A stretch of 64,000 nucleotides of DNA from Bradyrhizobium sp. SSBR45G (GCF_030159255.1 NZ_BSCT01000019.1:1-64000); one strand, 5' to 3'. Positions 26,524 to 36,177 are shown, counted from the stretch's first letter. The notes: generated by a model not told the origin, from the letters alone. Program-made: numbers and translations.

Positions 26524-27678
26524 TCAACGTTTGTAGGTGTTGGGAACGAACGGCATGGCGGCGACGCGCAGCGGCAGGCGCTGCCCGCGCACATCGGCGA
26601 ACAGCTGCGTGTCAACAGCGGCGAGGGCGGTCGGCACATAGCCCATGGCAACCGGCGCGTTCAGCGTCGGCCCGAAGCCGCCGGAGGTGACCTTGCCGAC
26701 CGGCTCGCTGGCGTCGGCCGTCGCGAACAGCGTGGCTCCCTCGCGCACTGGCGCACGGCCCTCCGGCCTGAGCCCGACGCGGCGGCGGGCTGCGCCGCTG
26801 TCGAATTGCGCGAGGATCTTGTCGGCCCCTGGAAAACCGCCGGCGCGCGCGCCGCCCGTGCGGCGGACCTTCTGCACCGACCATTCCAGCGCCGCCTCGA
26901 CCGGCGTCGTGCCCGTGTCGATGTCGTGGCCGTAGAGGCAGAGCCCGGCCTCCAGCCGCAGGCTGTCGCGGGCCCCGAGCCCGATCGGCAGCACGTCCTT
27001 GTCGGACAGAAGGGCCTCGGCGAGCTGCTCGGCCTTGTCGGCCGGAACGGAGATTTCGTAGCCGTCCTCGCCGGTATAGCCGGAGCGCGAGACGTAGCAG
27101 GCGAGCCCGTCGACCATGCGCGGCCCCGCATCCATGAACCGCAGGCTGTCGGCGTCTGCACAGAATTTCGTCAGCACGGCCGCCGCGCGTGGCCCCTGCA
27201 GCGCCAGCAGCGCCCGGTCGGCCAGCGGCTGCACCTCGCAGACGTCGGACAGGCCCTCGCGCAGCAGCTGGATGTCGGCCTCCTTGCAGGCAGCGTTGAC
27301 GACCAGCACCAGGTGCTCGCCGAAATTCGCCACCATCAGGTCGTCGAGGATGCCGCCCTCGGCGCTGGTGAATTGGGCATAGCGCTGGCGGCCCGGCGGG
27401 ATGCCGATGATGTCCTGCGGCACCAGCCGCTCCAGCGCGGCTGCGGCGTCGGCCACCTTGCCGGATTTCGGCACCAGCGCGACCTGACCCATGTGGGAGA
27501 CGTCGAACAGGCCGGCCGCAGCGCGGGTATGGAGATGCTCCTTGAGCACGCCGGGCGCGTATTGCACCGGCATCTCATAGCCGGCGAACGGCACCATCTT
27601 GCCGCCGAGGCTCACATGCAGGGCATGGAGCGGCGTTCGTTTTAGGGAGGAAGACGTTGCAGCAGCCGGTTCAGCCAT
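26524..27678 (-). CDS. gcvT: Glycine cleavage system T-protein (aminomethyltransferase)
   Basis: A 384-residue tetrahydrofolate-dependent aminomethyltransferase that releases ammonia and makes 5,10-methylene-tetrahydrofolate. Hallmarks are LHALHVSLGGKMVPFAGYEMP near residue 18, LFDVSHMGQVAL near 55, the catalytic-region SRSGYTGEDGYEISVP near 195 and GLGARDSLRLEAGLCLYGHD near 235. It is the first gene of the gcvTHP operon. A tandem glycine riboswitch precedes it, with a CGGGAC-TG-GTCCCG hairpin just before the start. Confidence 0.97.
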   Translation of the reverse strand: MAEPAAATSSSLKRTPLHALHVSLGGKMVPFAGYEMPVQYAPGVLKEHLHTRAAAGLFDVSHMGQVALVPKSGKVADAAAALERLVPQDIIGIPPGRQRYAQFTSAEGGILDDLMVANFGEHLVLVVNAACKEADIQLLREGLSDVCEVQPLADRALLALQGPRAAAVLTKFCADADSLRFMDAGPRMVDGLACYVSRSGYTGEDGYEISVPADKAEQLAEALLSDKDVLPIGLGARDSLRLEAGLCLYGHDIDTGTTPVEAALEWSVQKVRRTGGARAGGFPGADKILAQFDSGAARRRVGLRPEGRAPVREGATLFATADASEPVGKVTSGGFGPTLNAPVAMGYVPTALAAVDTQLFADVRGQRLPLRVAAMPFVPNTYKR

Positions 27679-27735
27679 CGATCAAGGGTCCTCGCGCGGT
27701 TCCTCGGGACCAGTCCCGAAAAACGCCACCGAAGC

Positions 27736-27926
27736 CCCATCTGTCGCTGTGCCTGAGAGTATTATCCCGTCGGCGGACGCATCCCGGTCAAATCCGGGCG
27801 GGCGTCTCTTTCCAGATGCATTCGCAGTCGCGAGGGTCCTTTTGCCTGAGAGTTTCCGGGGCGGTTGCTCCTTCGGCGCCGGCCCTTGATGTTCAAGCTG
27901 AACCTCAAGAGACGGTCTCTCCCGAC
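27736..27926 (-). promoter_or_regulatory. Tandem glycine riboswitch
   Basis: Read on the minus strand, the leader contains the two glycine-aptamer cores: GGGAGAGACCGTCTC and, about 60 bases on, GGCGCCGAAGGAGCAA and AAACTCTCAGGCAAAAGGACC-like sequence; then a second aptamer with AGAGACGCCCGCC and ATACTCTCAGGCACAGCGAC. The paired ACTCTCAGGCA motifs are the strongest sign. This arrangement senses glycine and turns on gcvTHP when glycine is abundant in many bacteria. The exact edges are estimated by eye. Confidence 0.9.
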
Positions 27927-28115
27927 GCGACTGTCGTCAGTGCTGGCGACAAAACACCAGCTCACCCGAGCTGTCAACGCACTGTCGGCGGCTTTCAACC
28001 AGCTTTAGGAGCCGTGCAGCAACCCCATGATGTTCTGGACGGTTTCTGGACACGCGAAGGCCCCTTGTCTAAAAGCAATGCCGCCGAATTCCCGGACTTC
28101 TTCGATTGGATTGCT

Positions 28116-30794
28116 ATGAGCGGCGTCAACGAGATCAGGTCGACCTTCCTCAATTTCTTCGCTGCGAACGGCCACGAGATCGTGCCGTCCTCGCCGCTCG
28201 TGCCGCGCAACGACCCGACCTTGATGTTCACGAACGCCGGCATGGTGCAGTTCAAGAACGTCTTCACCGGCGTCGAGAAGCGGCCGTACAACCGCGCCAC
28301 CACGTCGCAGAAATGCGTCCGTGCCGGCGGCAAGCACAACGATCTCGACAATGTCGGCTACACCGCCCGGCACCACACCTTCTTCGAGATGCTCGGCAAC
28401 TTCTCGTTCGGCGACTATTTCAAGGAGAACGCCATCGAGCTCGCCTGGAAGCTCGTCACGAAGGAGTTCGGCCTCCCGAAGGACAAGCTGACCGCGACCG
28501 TCTATGTCGACGACGACGAAGCGTTCGGGCTCTGGAAGAAGATCGCGGGCCTGCCTGAGTCGCGCATCATCCGGATCGCCGGCTCGGACAATTTCTGGCA
28601 GATGGGCGACACCGGCCCGTGTGGCCCGTGCTCGGAGATCTTCTACGACCACGGCGACAAGATCTGGGGCGGCCCTCCGGGCTCGCCGGAGCAGGACGGC
28701 GACCGCTTCATCGAGATCTGGAACCTCGTGTTCATGCAGTATGAGCAGCTCGAGGGCGGCGTCCGCAATCCCCTGCCGAAGCCCTCGATCGACACTGGCG
28801 CGGGCCTGGAGCGCGTCGCGGCCGTGCTGCAGGGCAAGCACGACAATTACGACATCGACCTGTTCGTCGCGCTGATCCGGGCGATTGCCGACCTCACCAA
28901 TGCCGATCCGCAGGGGCCGCAGAAGGCGAGCCTGCGCGTCATTGCCGACCATCTGCGCGCCTCGTCGTTCCTGATCTCGGACGGCGTGCTGCCGTCGAAC
29001 GAGGGCCGCGGCTACGTGCTGCGCCGGATCATGCGCCGCGCGATGCGCCACGCCCAGCTGCTCGGCGCCCGCGAGCCCTTGATGCACAGACTGGTCGGCA
29101 CGCTCTCGCGTGAGATGGGCCAGGCCTATCCGGAGCTGATCCGCGCCGAGAGCCTGATCAAGGAAACCTTGCGGCTGGAAGAGACGCGCTTCCGCAAGAC
29201 CTTGGAGCGCGGCCTTGCGATCCTCGACGAGAAGTCGTCCAGCTTGCAGAAGGGCGACATGTTCGACGGCGACGTCGCCTTCACCCTGTACGACACCTAT
29301 GGCTTCCCGCTCGACCTCACGCAGGACGCGCTGAAGTCGCGCGGCATCAGCGTCGACCAGGCTTCCTTCACCGACGCCATGGACCGCCAGAAAGCCAAGG
29401 CGCGCGCCGCCTGGGCCGGTTCCGGCGAGGCCGCGACCGAGACCATCTGGTTCCCGCTGCGCGAGACGCTCGGCGCCACCGAATTCCTCGGCTATGAGAC
29501 CGAGACCGCCGAAGGCGCCGTCACTGCGCTGGTCAAGGACGGCCAACAGGTCGAAGTCCTCAAGACCGGCGAGAGCGGCGCGATCGTGCTCAACCAGACC
29601 CCGTTCTATGGCGAGTCCGGCGGCCAGGTCGGCGACACCGGCGTGATGACCGGCGACGGCGTCCGCATCCGCATCACCGACACCCAGAAGAAGGCCGGCG
29701 ACCTGTTCGTGCATCTCGGCACGGTGGAGCAGGGCACGCTCAAGCTCGGCACCGCGCTGCAGCTCGACGTCGATCATGTCAGACGCTCGGCGATCCGCGC
29801 CAACCACTCGGCCACCCACATCCTGCACGAGGCGCTGCGGCTGGTGCTCGGCGACCACATCGCCCAGCGCGGCTCGCTGGTCTCGCCCGACCGGCTGCGC
29901 TTCGACTTCGTCCATCCGAAGCCGATCACCGCGGATGAGCTCGCCCGCGTCGAGGACATCGCCAACGACGTCGTGCTGGAAAATGCCGAGGTCACGACCC
30001 GGCTGATGGGGCTGGATGATGCCCGCGAGGCCGGCGCCCGCGCGCTATTCGGCGAGAAATATGGCGACGAGGTCCGCGTCGTCTCGATGGGCAACGTCGC
30101 GCGTGACCAGGGCTCCAATACGTTGGGCTGGTCGGTCGAGCTGTGCGGCGGCACCCATGTCAGGCGCACCGGCGACATCGGCCTGATCGCGGTCACCTCC
30201 GAGAGCGCCGTCGCATCGGGCGTCCGCCGCATCGAGGCGCTGACGGCGCGCGGGGCGCGCGCGCATGCCAACCACAATCTCTCGCTCGCCAAGGCGGCCG
30301 CGGCCGAGCTGCGCACCACCGTCGACGAGGTGCCGGCGCGCATCACCGCCTTGATGGAGGAGCGCAAGAAGCTCGAGCGCGAGCTGTCGGACGCGCGCAA
30401 GAAGCTCGCGATGGGCGGCGGCACCGCTGCAGGCGGAGGCGCCTCCGGCATCCGTGAGGTCAACGGCGTCAAGCTGATGGCCCGTGCGGTCGATGGCGTC
30501 GAGGTGAAGGATCTCAAGAGCCTCGTCGACGAGGCCAAGAAGCAGCTCGGCTCCGGAATCGTCGCCATCGTCGGCCGGGCCGAGGACGGCAAAGCCGGCG
30601 TGGTTGTCGGCGTGACCGCCGATCTCACATCGCGCTTCAACGCGGTCGAGCTGGTGCGCGCTGCGTCGGAGGCGCTGGGCGGCAAGGGCGGCGGTGGCCG
30701 TCCCGACATGGCCCAGGCCGGTGGCCCCGATGGCTCCAAGGCGGAGGCTGCGCTGGCCGCGATCGAGAGCGCGATCAGCAAGGCTTCCGGCTGA
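28116..30794 (+). CDS. alaS: Alanine--tRNA ligase
   Basis: Full-length class II aminoacyl-tRNA synthetase of 892 residues. The catalytic N-terminus has TFLNFFAANGHEIVPSSPLV, NAGMVQFKNVFTG, and RHHTFFEMLGNFSFGDYFK (motif 2 region); the editing domain carries the zinc-binding NHSATHILHEAL and CGGTHVRRTGD; and the C-terminal Gly-rich and C-Ala part includes KGGGGRPDMAQAGG. ATG 28116 is chosen because family proteins start MSGVNEIRSTFL-like; a longer frame overlaps the glycine riboswitch and is not conserved. It diverges from the gcv operon. Confidence 0.98.
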   Translation: MSGVNEIRSTFLNFFAANGHEIVPSSPLVPRNDPTLMFTNAGMVQFKNVFTGVEKRPYNRATTSQKCVRAGGKHNDLDNVGYTARHHTFFEMLGNFSFGDYFKENAIELAWKLVTKEFGLPKDKLTATVYVDDDEAFGLWKKIAGLPESRIIRIAGSDNFWQMGDTGPCGPCSEIFYDHGDKIWGGPPGSPEQDGDRFIEIWNLVFMQYEQLEGGVRNPLPKPSIDTGAGLERVAAVLQGKHDNYDIDLFVALIRAIADLTNADPQGPQKASLRVIADHLRASSFLISDGVLPSNEGRGYVLRRIMRRAMRHAQLLGAREPLMHRLVGTLSREMGQAYPELIRAESLIKETLRLEETRFRKTLERGLAILDEKSSSLQKGDMFDGDVAFTLYDTYGFPLDLTQDALKSRGISVDQASFTDAMDRQKAKARAAWAGSGEAATETIWFPLRETLGATEFLGYETETAEGAVTALVKDGQQVEVLKTGESGAIVLNQTPFYGESGGQVGDTGVMTGDGVRIRITDTQKKAGDLFVHLGTVEQGTLKLGTALQLDVDHVRRSAIRANHSATHILHEALRLVLGDHIAQRGSLVSPDRLRFDFVHPKPITADELARVEDIANDVVLENAEVTTRLMGLDDAREAGARALFGEKYGDEVRVVSMGNVARDQGSNTLGWSVELCGGTHVRRTGDIGLIAVTSESAVASGVRRIEALTARGARAHANHNLSLAKAAAAELRTTVDEVPARITALMEERKKLERELSDARKKLAMGGGTAAGGGASGIREVNGVKLMARAVDGVEVKDLKSLVDEAKKQLGSGIVAIVGRAEDGKAGVVVGVTADLTSRFNAVELVRAASEALGGKGGGGRPDMAQAGGPDGSKAEAALAAIESAISKASG

Positions 30795-30796
30795 CC

Positions 30797-32026
30797 GTGC
30801 CGGCGCTCGGGCCGGGCGAGCGCGTTCGCGATCCCGATCTGCGGGACCGGCTCTACGAGTTGCTCGAGCACGACCATCTGCCGAACACGCACGGCTCGCG
30901 CTTCGTCCAGCTGATCGTGCTCGTCATCACGCTCGATGTGCTGGCGGTGGTGCTGGCCTCGGACCCGGATATTGCCGCGTCCTTCGGATGGCCGCTGCGG
31001 CTGATCAAGATCGGTGCGCTGATCGTGTTCGCCGCCGAATATGTCGCGCGGCTGTGGAGCGTGGCCGGCCACATGCTGCGGCGCCAGTCGCCGCGCCAGG
31101 ACCGCGTCGCTTACGCCCTCTCCGCGCTCGGCGTCATCGACCTGCTGTCGTTCGTCCCGGCGGCGATCGCTCTGGCAATCGGCGATCGCACGCTGGAAGC
31201 CGTGTGCATCGTGCTGCCGTTCCTCAAGCTGGTGCGCTATTCGCCGGCGCTGCGCTCGCTGCTGTCGGCGGTCCAGGCCGAGCGCCGCACTTTGATCGGC
31301 TGCCTCGTGATCCTGGCCGGCGCGGTGCTGCTGTTCGCCTCGCTGCTCTATGCGGTCGAGCGCGACGTGCAGCCGGACAAGTTCGGCACCATCCCGCATG
31401 CGATGTGGTGGGCGATCGTGACGCTCGGCACCGTCGGCTATGGCGACGTCGTGCCGGTGACGCCGCTCGGCCGCGTCATCACGGTCTTCGCGATCATCTG
31501 GGGCTTTGCCATGATCGCGTTGCCGGTCGCCATCATCTCCACCGCCTTCGCCGAGGAGATCAAGCGGCGCGATTTCGTCGTCACCTGGGGCATGCTGGCG
31601 CGGGTGCCGCTGTTCTCACATCTGACGGCGGCCGAGATCGCCGACATCATGCGGCTCTTGCGCGCGCGCACGATCGAATCCGGCGAGGTGCTGGTGCGGC
31701 GCGGCGATGCCGCCTCGTCGATGTATTTCATCACCGCGGGCGAGGTCGAGATCGAGCTGCCGGCGCAATGCGTGAAGCTCGCGGACGGCACCTTTTTCGG
31801 CGAGATCGCGCTGCTGCACCGGACCAAGCGCTCCGGCACCGTCACGGCGACGCGCAAGACGCGGCTGCTGGTGCTCGACGCGCAGGATTTTCACGCCCTG
31901 ATCGCGCGCATGCCGGCACTGGCCGCGCATGTCACGACCACGGCGAAGGCCCGCATGGCCGATTCCGGCGACCTCGCCATCGCCGAGCTGTCCCAGGCCG
32001 AGCACGACGACCAGCCGGGCGGGTAG
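30797..32026 (+). CDS. Cyclic-nucleotide-gated K+ channel (MloK1-like)
   Basis: A 409-residue six-helix potassium channel with a C-terminal cyclic-nucleotide-binding domain, in the MlotiK1 group. S1-S6 are at about residues 35-55, 68-88, 103-128, 134-160 (KLVRYSPALRSLL, weak S4), 166-187 and 226-250. The selectivity filter is TVGYGD at 212-217. The binding domain spans about 275-380, with FGEIALL at 334-340 and the phosphate-binding Arg at 345 in KRSGTV. It starts with GTG two bases after alaS and lacks its own clear ribosome site, so translation may be coupled. The ligand is likely cAMP by family. Confidence 0.93.
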   Translation: MPALGPGERVRDPDLRDRLYELLEHDHLPNTHGSRFVQLIVLVITLDVLAVVLASDPDIAASFGWPLRLIKIGALIVFAAEYVARLWSVAGHMLRRQSPRQDRVAYALSALGVIDLLSFVPAAIALAIGDRTLEAVCIVLPFLKLVRYSPALRSLLSAVQAERRTLIGCLVILAGAVLLFASLLYAVERDVQPDKFGTIPHAMWWAIVTLGTVGYGDVVPVTPLGRVITVFAIIWGFAMIALPVAIISTAFAEEIKRRDFVVTWGMLARVPLFSHLTAAEIADIMRLLRARTIESGEVLVRRGDAASSMYFITAGEVEIELPAQCVKLADGTFFGEIALLHRTKRSGTVTATRKTRLLVLDAQDFHALIARMPALAAHVTTTAKARMADSGDLAIAELSQAEHDDQPGG

Positions 32027-32049
32027 GGGCGGTACGAGGAAATTGGTCG

Positions 32050-32176
32050 CCCGGATGAGCGAAGCGACATCCGGGTTCAGCGGCTCGCTCACCGGGTAAC
32101 AGAGGCTGGTCCCGCATATCGCGTCCGCCTGGGCCCTTTGGGCTCAGGCGTCCACTCATGCGGGCTACGGGACAGT
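32050..32176. repeat. Composite palindromic repeat before fdsD
   Basis: CCCGGATG (32050-32057) pairs with CATCCGGG (32068-32075) around AGCGAAGCGA, a repeat type widespread in Bradyrhizobium. A second palindrome follows: GTCCCGCAT and ATGCGGGC enclose GCCTGGGCCC-TTT-GGGCTCAGGC near 32128-32152. It lies between two convergent genes (channel, fdsD), so it may double as a bidirectional 3' end structure. Confidence 0.75.
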
Positions 32177-32191
32177 GCCCGCCGATACGCG

Positions 32192-32434
32192 TTACGCCTT
32201 TTCCTTCGCGACAGCGGCGTCCTTCAGCCGGCCGATTGCTTCCTTGACGTCCGGATCGAGGCCGGCGCCGCCGGCGTCGTGATGGGCGTAGATCGTCTTG
32301 AGCATGCGCGGGTCCCAGAACTTCTTGATGTGCTCGGCGACGCCGCTCACGGCCTGCTCGCCGCCCTGGGAATGAAAGAACTTGCCGATCTGGTTGGCCA
32401 TGTAGACGAGGCGGTCTTGGGTGCTATGCGACAT
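32192..32434 (-). CDS. fdsD: Formate dehydrogenase delta subunit
   Basis: An 80-residue subunit of the NAD-dependent FdsABG formate dehydrogenase. Recognisable blocks are MSHSTQDRLVYMANQIGKFF, GGEQAVSGVAEHIKKFWDP and RMLKTIYAHHDAGGAGLDP, the typical FdsD signature. Its precise job is in assembly or stability of the molybdenum enzyme. The ATG at 32434 overlaps the end of fdhD by 11 bases, and it is the last gene of the operon. Confidence 0.95.
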   Translation of the reverse strand: MSHSTQDRLVYMANQIGKFFHSQGGEQAVSGVAEHIKKFWDPRMLKTIYAHHDAGGAGLDPDVKEAIGRLKDAAVAKEKA

Positions 32435-33272
32435 GAGGATGGTCCGTCTGTGTTGATCGCGCGACCGGATCCGTGCTGGCGACGATCCTGTCGGGATGGG
32501 TGAAGATTTCGAAGCCGTCGTTGCGGGCCACCGCAACGAGGGTGATGCCGGCAGCCTCGGCCATGCGAATGGCGAGCGCGGTCGGCGCCGACACCGCGAC
32601 CAGCACGGGCGCGCCCATGGCGGCGGCCTTCTGTACCAGCTCGACCGAGACGCGGCTCGTCATGATCACGAGGCCCTCGCTGGCCGCGCAGCGCGCCTGT
32701 GCCAGGTGGCCGGCGAGCTTGTCGAGTGCGTTGTGGCGGCCGACATCCTCGCGCAAAGCGACGATGCCGCGCGCCGGGGTCCAGAACGCCGCGGCGTGCA
32801 CCGCGCGGGTCTCGTGGTTGAGCTTCTGCAGCGGCTCGATCGCGGCCAGCGCCGTCATGATCTCGCGCGGCGTGAAGCGCCGGCCTGCGGTGACGCGCGC
32901 CACCGGCCGCACCGCTTCCGCGATGGAATCGATGCCGCACAGGCCGCAGCCGGTGGGGCCGGCGAGACTTCGCCGGCGCTCGGACATCCGCGCAGCCAGC
33001 TCCGGCGGCAGCCACATCCGCAGCTCAATGCCGTCGGCGAGCTCGACGACATCGAGCGAGATGATCTCGTCGCGGCTCGCGATGATGCCTTCGTTGAGGC
33101 TGAAGCCCATGGCGAAGTCGGAGAGATCCTGCGGCGTCGCCATCATGACGGCCTGGGTGCCGCCATTATAGGTCAGCGCGACCGCGGTCTCCTCCGGGAC
33201 GCGGCGGTGGCCCTCGGAGAGGGCCCCGTCGCGCCAGACCAGACGATCCGCGATGCGCACTGCATCGGCCAT
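32424..33272 (-). CDS. fdhD: FdhD/FdsC sulfurtransferase for formate dehydrogenase
   Basis: A 282-residue accessory protein that transfers sulfur to the bis-MGD cofactor and inserts it into formate dehydrogenase; called FdsC in the soluble NAD-dependent enzymes. Hallmarks are TYNGGTQAVMMATPQDLSDF, NEGIIASRDEI, the CGLCG motif near residue 110 (GPTGCGLCGID), the HNALDKLAGHL region and SRVSVELVQKAAAMGAPVLV. ATG 33272 lies one base after the fdsA stop, and the 3' end overlaps fdsD, so translation is likely coupled. Confidence 0.95.
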   Translation of the reverse strand: MADAVRIADRLVWRDGALSEGHRRVPEETAVALTYNGGTQAVMMATPQDLSDFAMGFSLNEGIIASRDEIISLDVVELADGIELRMWLPPELAARMSERRRSLAGPTGCGLCGIDSIAEAVRPVARVTAGRRFTPREIMTALAAIEPLQKLNHETRAVHAAAFWTPARGIVALREDVGRHNALDKLAGHLAQARCAASEGLVIMTSRVSVELVQKAAAMGAPVLVAVSAPTALAIRMAEAAGITLVAVARNDGFEIFTHPDRIVASTDPVARSTQTDHPHVA

Positions 33273-33273
33273 G

Positions 33274-36153
33274 CTACTCCGCCGCCTCCACGATCGGGGC
33301 GATGCGGCGCGAGTTGCGGGCCTGCTCGTCATAGGCCTTCTGCCAGTCCGACGGACCGTTGGACTGCGACACCTGCACCGCCGTCACCTTGTACTCCGGA
33401 CAATTGGTCGCCCAGTCGGAATAGTCCGTGGTGATGACGTTGGCCTGGGTCAGCGGGTGGTGGAACGTGGTGTAGACCACGCCCGGCGCCACACGCTCGG
33501 AGATCAGCGCATGCAGCGTGGTCTCCCCGGCGCGGCTGATCAGCCGCACCCAGTCGCCGTCGCGGATGCCGCGCTGCTCGGCGTCGTGCGGATGGATCTC
33601 CAGCACGTCCTCGCCATGCCACACCACGTTGTCGGTGCGCCTTGTCTGGGCGCCGACATTGTACTGCGACAGGATGCGGCCCGTCGTGAGCAGCAGCGGG
33701 AAGCGCGGGCCGGTGCGCTCGTCGGTCGCGACATATTCGGTGACCACGAACTTGCCCTTGCCGCGGACAAAGCCGTCGACATGCATGATCGGCGAGCCCT
33801 CGGGGAACTTCTCGTTGCAGGGCCACTGCACCGAGCCCATCTCGTCGAGCTTCTGATAGGAGACGCCGGTGAAGGTCGGCGTCAGCGCCGCGATCTCGTC
33901 CATGATCTCGGACGGATGAGAGTACTTCATCTCGAAGCCCATCGCCTTGGCCAGCCCGATCGTGACCTCCCAGTCGGCGAGGCCGTTGCGCGGGGTCATC
34001 ACCTTGCGGACGCGCTGGATGCGGCGCTCGGCATTGGTGAAGGTGCCATCCTTCTCCAGGAAGGTCGAGCCCGGCAGGAACACGTGGGCGTAGTTGGCGG
34101 TCTCGTTCAGGAACAGGTCCTGCACGATGACGCATTCCATCGACGACAGCGCTTGCACCACGTGCTTGGTGTTGGGATCGGACTGCAGGATGTCCTCGCC
34201 CTGGACGTAGAGGCCCATGAAGGTGCCGTCGATCGCCGAGTCGAACATGTTGGGGATGCGCAGGCCCGGCTCAGGGTTGAGCTTGACGTTCCACATCGCC
34301 TCGAACTGGTCACGCACCGCGTCGCCCGAAATGTGCCGGTAGCCCGGCAGCTCGTGCGGGAACGAGCCCATGTCGCAGGAGCCCTGCACGTTGTTCTGGC
34401 CGCGCAGCGGGTTCACGCCGACGCCGCGGCGGCCGATATTGCCGGTGGCCATCGCGAGATTGGCGATCGCGATAACCGTGGTCGAGCCCTGGCTGTGCTC
34501 GGTGACGCCGAGCCCGTAATAGATCGCGCCATTGCCGCCGGTGGCATAGAGCCGGGCCGCGCCGCGGATCGCTTCGGGGTCGACGCCGGAGATCTTGGCG
34601 ATCGCCTCCGGGCTGTTCCTCTCCTGCGAGACGAACTCGGCCCAGTCCTGGAACTCGCTCCAGTCGCAGCGCTCGCGCACGAAGGCTTCGTCGACGAGGC
34701 CTTCGGTGACGATCACATGCGCCAGCGCGGTCATGATCGCGACGTTGGTGCCCGGCAGCAGCGGCAGATGATAGTCCGCCTTGACGTGCGCGGAACTCAC
34801 GAGGTCGATCTTGCGCGGATCGACGACGATCAGCTTCGCGCCCTGGCGCAGCCGCTTCTTCATGCGCGAGGCGAACACCGGATGCGCATCGGTCGGGTTG
34901 GCGCCGATCACCATGATCACGTCGCTGTCCTCGACCGAGTCGAAGTCCTGCGTGCCGGCCGAGGTGCCGAAGGTGGTGGCGAGCCCATAGCCGGTCGGCG
35001 AGTGGCAGACGCGGGCGCAGGTGTCGACGTTGTTGTTGCCGAAGCCGCCGCGGATCAGCTTCTGAACGAGGTAGGTCTCCTCGTTGGTGCAGCGGGAGGA
35101 GGTGATGCCGCCGATCGAGTCGCGGCCGTATTTGGCCTGGATGCCGCGCATCTTCTGCGCCGCGAACGTGAACGCCTCGTCATAGGAGACTTCGCGCCAG
35201 GGCTGGTCGATGGTCTCGCGGATCATCGGCTTGAGGATGCGCTCCTTGTGGGTGGCGTAGCCCCAGGCGAAGCGGCCCTTGACGCAGGAATGGCCGCGAT
35301 TGGCCTTGCCGTCCTTGTAGGGCACCATGCGCACGACTTCCTCGCCGCGCATCTCCGCCTTGAAGGTGCAGCCGACGCCGCAATAGGCGCAGGTGGTGAC
35401 TGCCGAATGCTCGGGCTGGCCGATCTCGATCACGCTCTTCTCGGTCAGGGTCGCGGTCGGGCAGGCCTGCACGCAGGCGCCGCAGGACACGCATTCCGAA
35501 CCCAGGAAGCTCTCGCTCATGCCCGGCGACACCCGGCTGTCGAAGCCGCGGCCGGAGATGGTCAGCGCGAAGGTGCCCTGGACTTCCTCGCAGGCGCGGA
35601 CGCAGCGCGAGCAGACGATGCACTTGGAGGGATCGTAGGTGAAATAGGGGTTGGACTCGTCCTTCGGCAGCCAGGCCGGATTGGCCTCGCCGCAGGCGTC
35701 GGCGAACACGTGGTTCTCACCCTGGTTGCCGTAGCGCACGTCGCGCAGGCCGACCGCGCCGGCCATGTCCTGCAGCTCGCAATCGCCATTGGCAGCGCAG
35801 GTCAGACAGTCGAGCGGATGGTCGGAGATGTAGAGCTCCATCACGCCCTTGCGGATCTTCTTCAGCCGATCGGTCTGGGTGTGGACCACGAGCCCGGCCG
35901 CAACCGGCGTGGTGCACGACGCCGGCGTGCCGTTGCGGCCCTCGATCTCGACGAGGCAGAGCCGGCAGGAGCCGAACGCGTCGACCATGTCGGTCGCGCA
36001 GAGTTTCGGAATCTGCGTGCCGGCCTCCATCGCCGCGCGCATGATCGAGGTGCCCTCGGGCACCGAGATGCTCTGACCGTCGATGGTGAGCGTCACCATG
36101 GTTTCGGACTTGGAGCGGGGTGTACCGAAATCGGTTTCGTGGATGAGCGACAT
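33274..36153 (-). CDS. fdsA: NAD-dependent formate dehydrogenase alpha subunit
   Basis: The 959-residue molybdenum subunit that oxidises formate to CO2. Cofactor sites in order: a [2Fe-2S] cluster with C52, C63, C66, C80; a His-ligated [4Fe-4S] set H112, C116, C119, C125; two ferredoxin-type [4Fe-4S] motifs at C178-C188 and C221-C231; a further [4Fe-4S] set at C255, C258, C262, C290; and the bis-MGD domain after about residue 300. The Mo-ligand/active site is C383 in VCHSPTGYG, Cys type, not selenocysteine. ATG 36153 follows fdsB by 24 bases. Confidence 0.97.
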   Translation of the reverse strand: MSLIHETDFGTPRSKSETMVTLTIDGQSISVPEGTSIMRAAMEAGTQIPKLCATDMVDAFGSCRLCLVEIEGRNGTPASCTTPVAAGLVVHTQTDRLKKIRKGVMELYISDHPLDCLTCAANGDCELQDMAGAVGLRDVRYGNQGENHVFADACGEANPAWLPKDESNPYFTYDPSKCIVCSRCVRACEEVQGTFALTISGRGFDSRVSPGMSESFLGSECVSCGACVQACPTATLTEKSVIEIGQPEHSAVTTCAYCGVGCTFKAEMRGEEVVRMVPYKDGKANRGHSCVKGRFAWGYATHKERILKPMIRETIDQPWREVSYDEAFTFAAQKMRGIQAKYGRDSIGGITSSRCTNEETYLVQKLIRGGFGNNNVDTCARVCHSPTGYGLATTFGTSAGTQDFDSVEDSDVIMVIGANPTDAHPVFASRMKKRLRQGAKLIVVDPRKIDLVSSAHVKADYHLPLLPGTNVAIMTALAHVIVTEGLVDEAFVRERCDWSEFQDWAEFVSQERNSPEAIAKISGVDPEAIRGAARLYATGGNGAIYYGLGVTEHSQGSTTVIAIANLAMATGNIGRRGVGVNPLRGQNNVQGSCDMGSFPHELPGYRHISGDAVRDQFEAMWNVKLNPEPGLRIPNMFDSAIDGTFMGLYVQGEDILQSDPNTKHVVQALSSMECVIVQDLFLNETANYAHVFLPGSTFLEKDGTFTNAERRIQRVRKVMTPRNGLADWEVTIGLAKAMGFEMKYSHPSEIMDEIAALTPTFTGVSYQKLDEMGSVQWPCNEKFPEGSPIMHVDGFVRGKGKFVVTEYVATDERTGPRFPLLLTTGRILSQYNVGAQTRRTDNVVWHGEDVLEIHPHDAEQRGIRDGDWVRLISRAGETTLHALISERVAPGVVYTTFHHPLTQANVITTDYSDWATNCPEYKVTAVQVSQSNGPSDWQKAYDEQARNSRRIAPIVEAAE

Positions 36154-36177
36154 GGCTGTGTCCTTGTTCCCGAACGT

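Noticed and set aside
27657..28115. A 5' extension of alaS by 153 codons
   Set aside because: It passes through the glycine riboswitch of the opposite strand and does not match alaS proteins, which start near 28116.
28005..29915. A 636-codon frame opposite alaS
   Set aside because: Antisense shadow of the alaS coding sequence; composition is typical of such mirrors.
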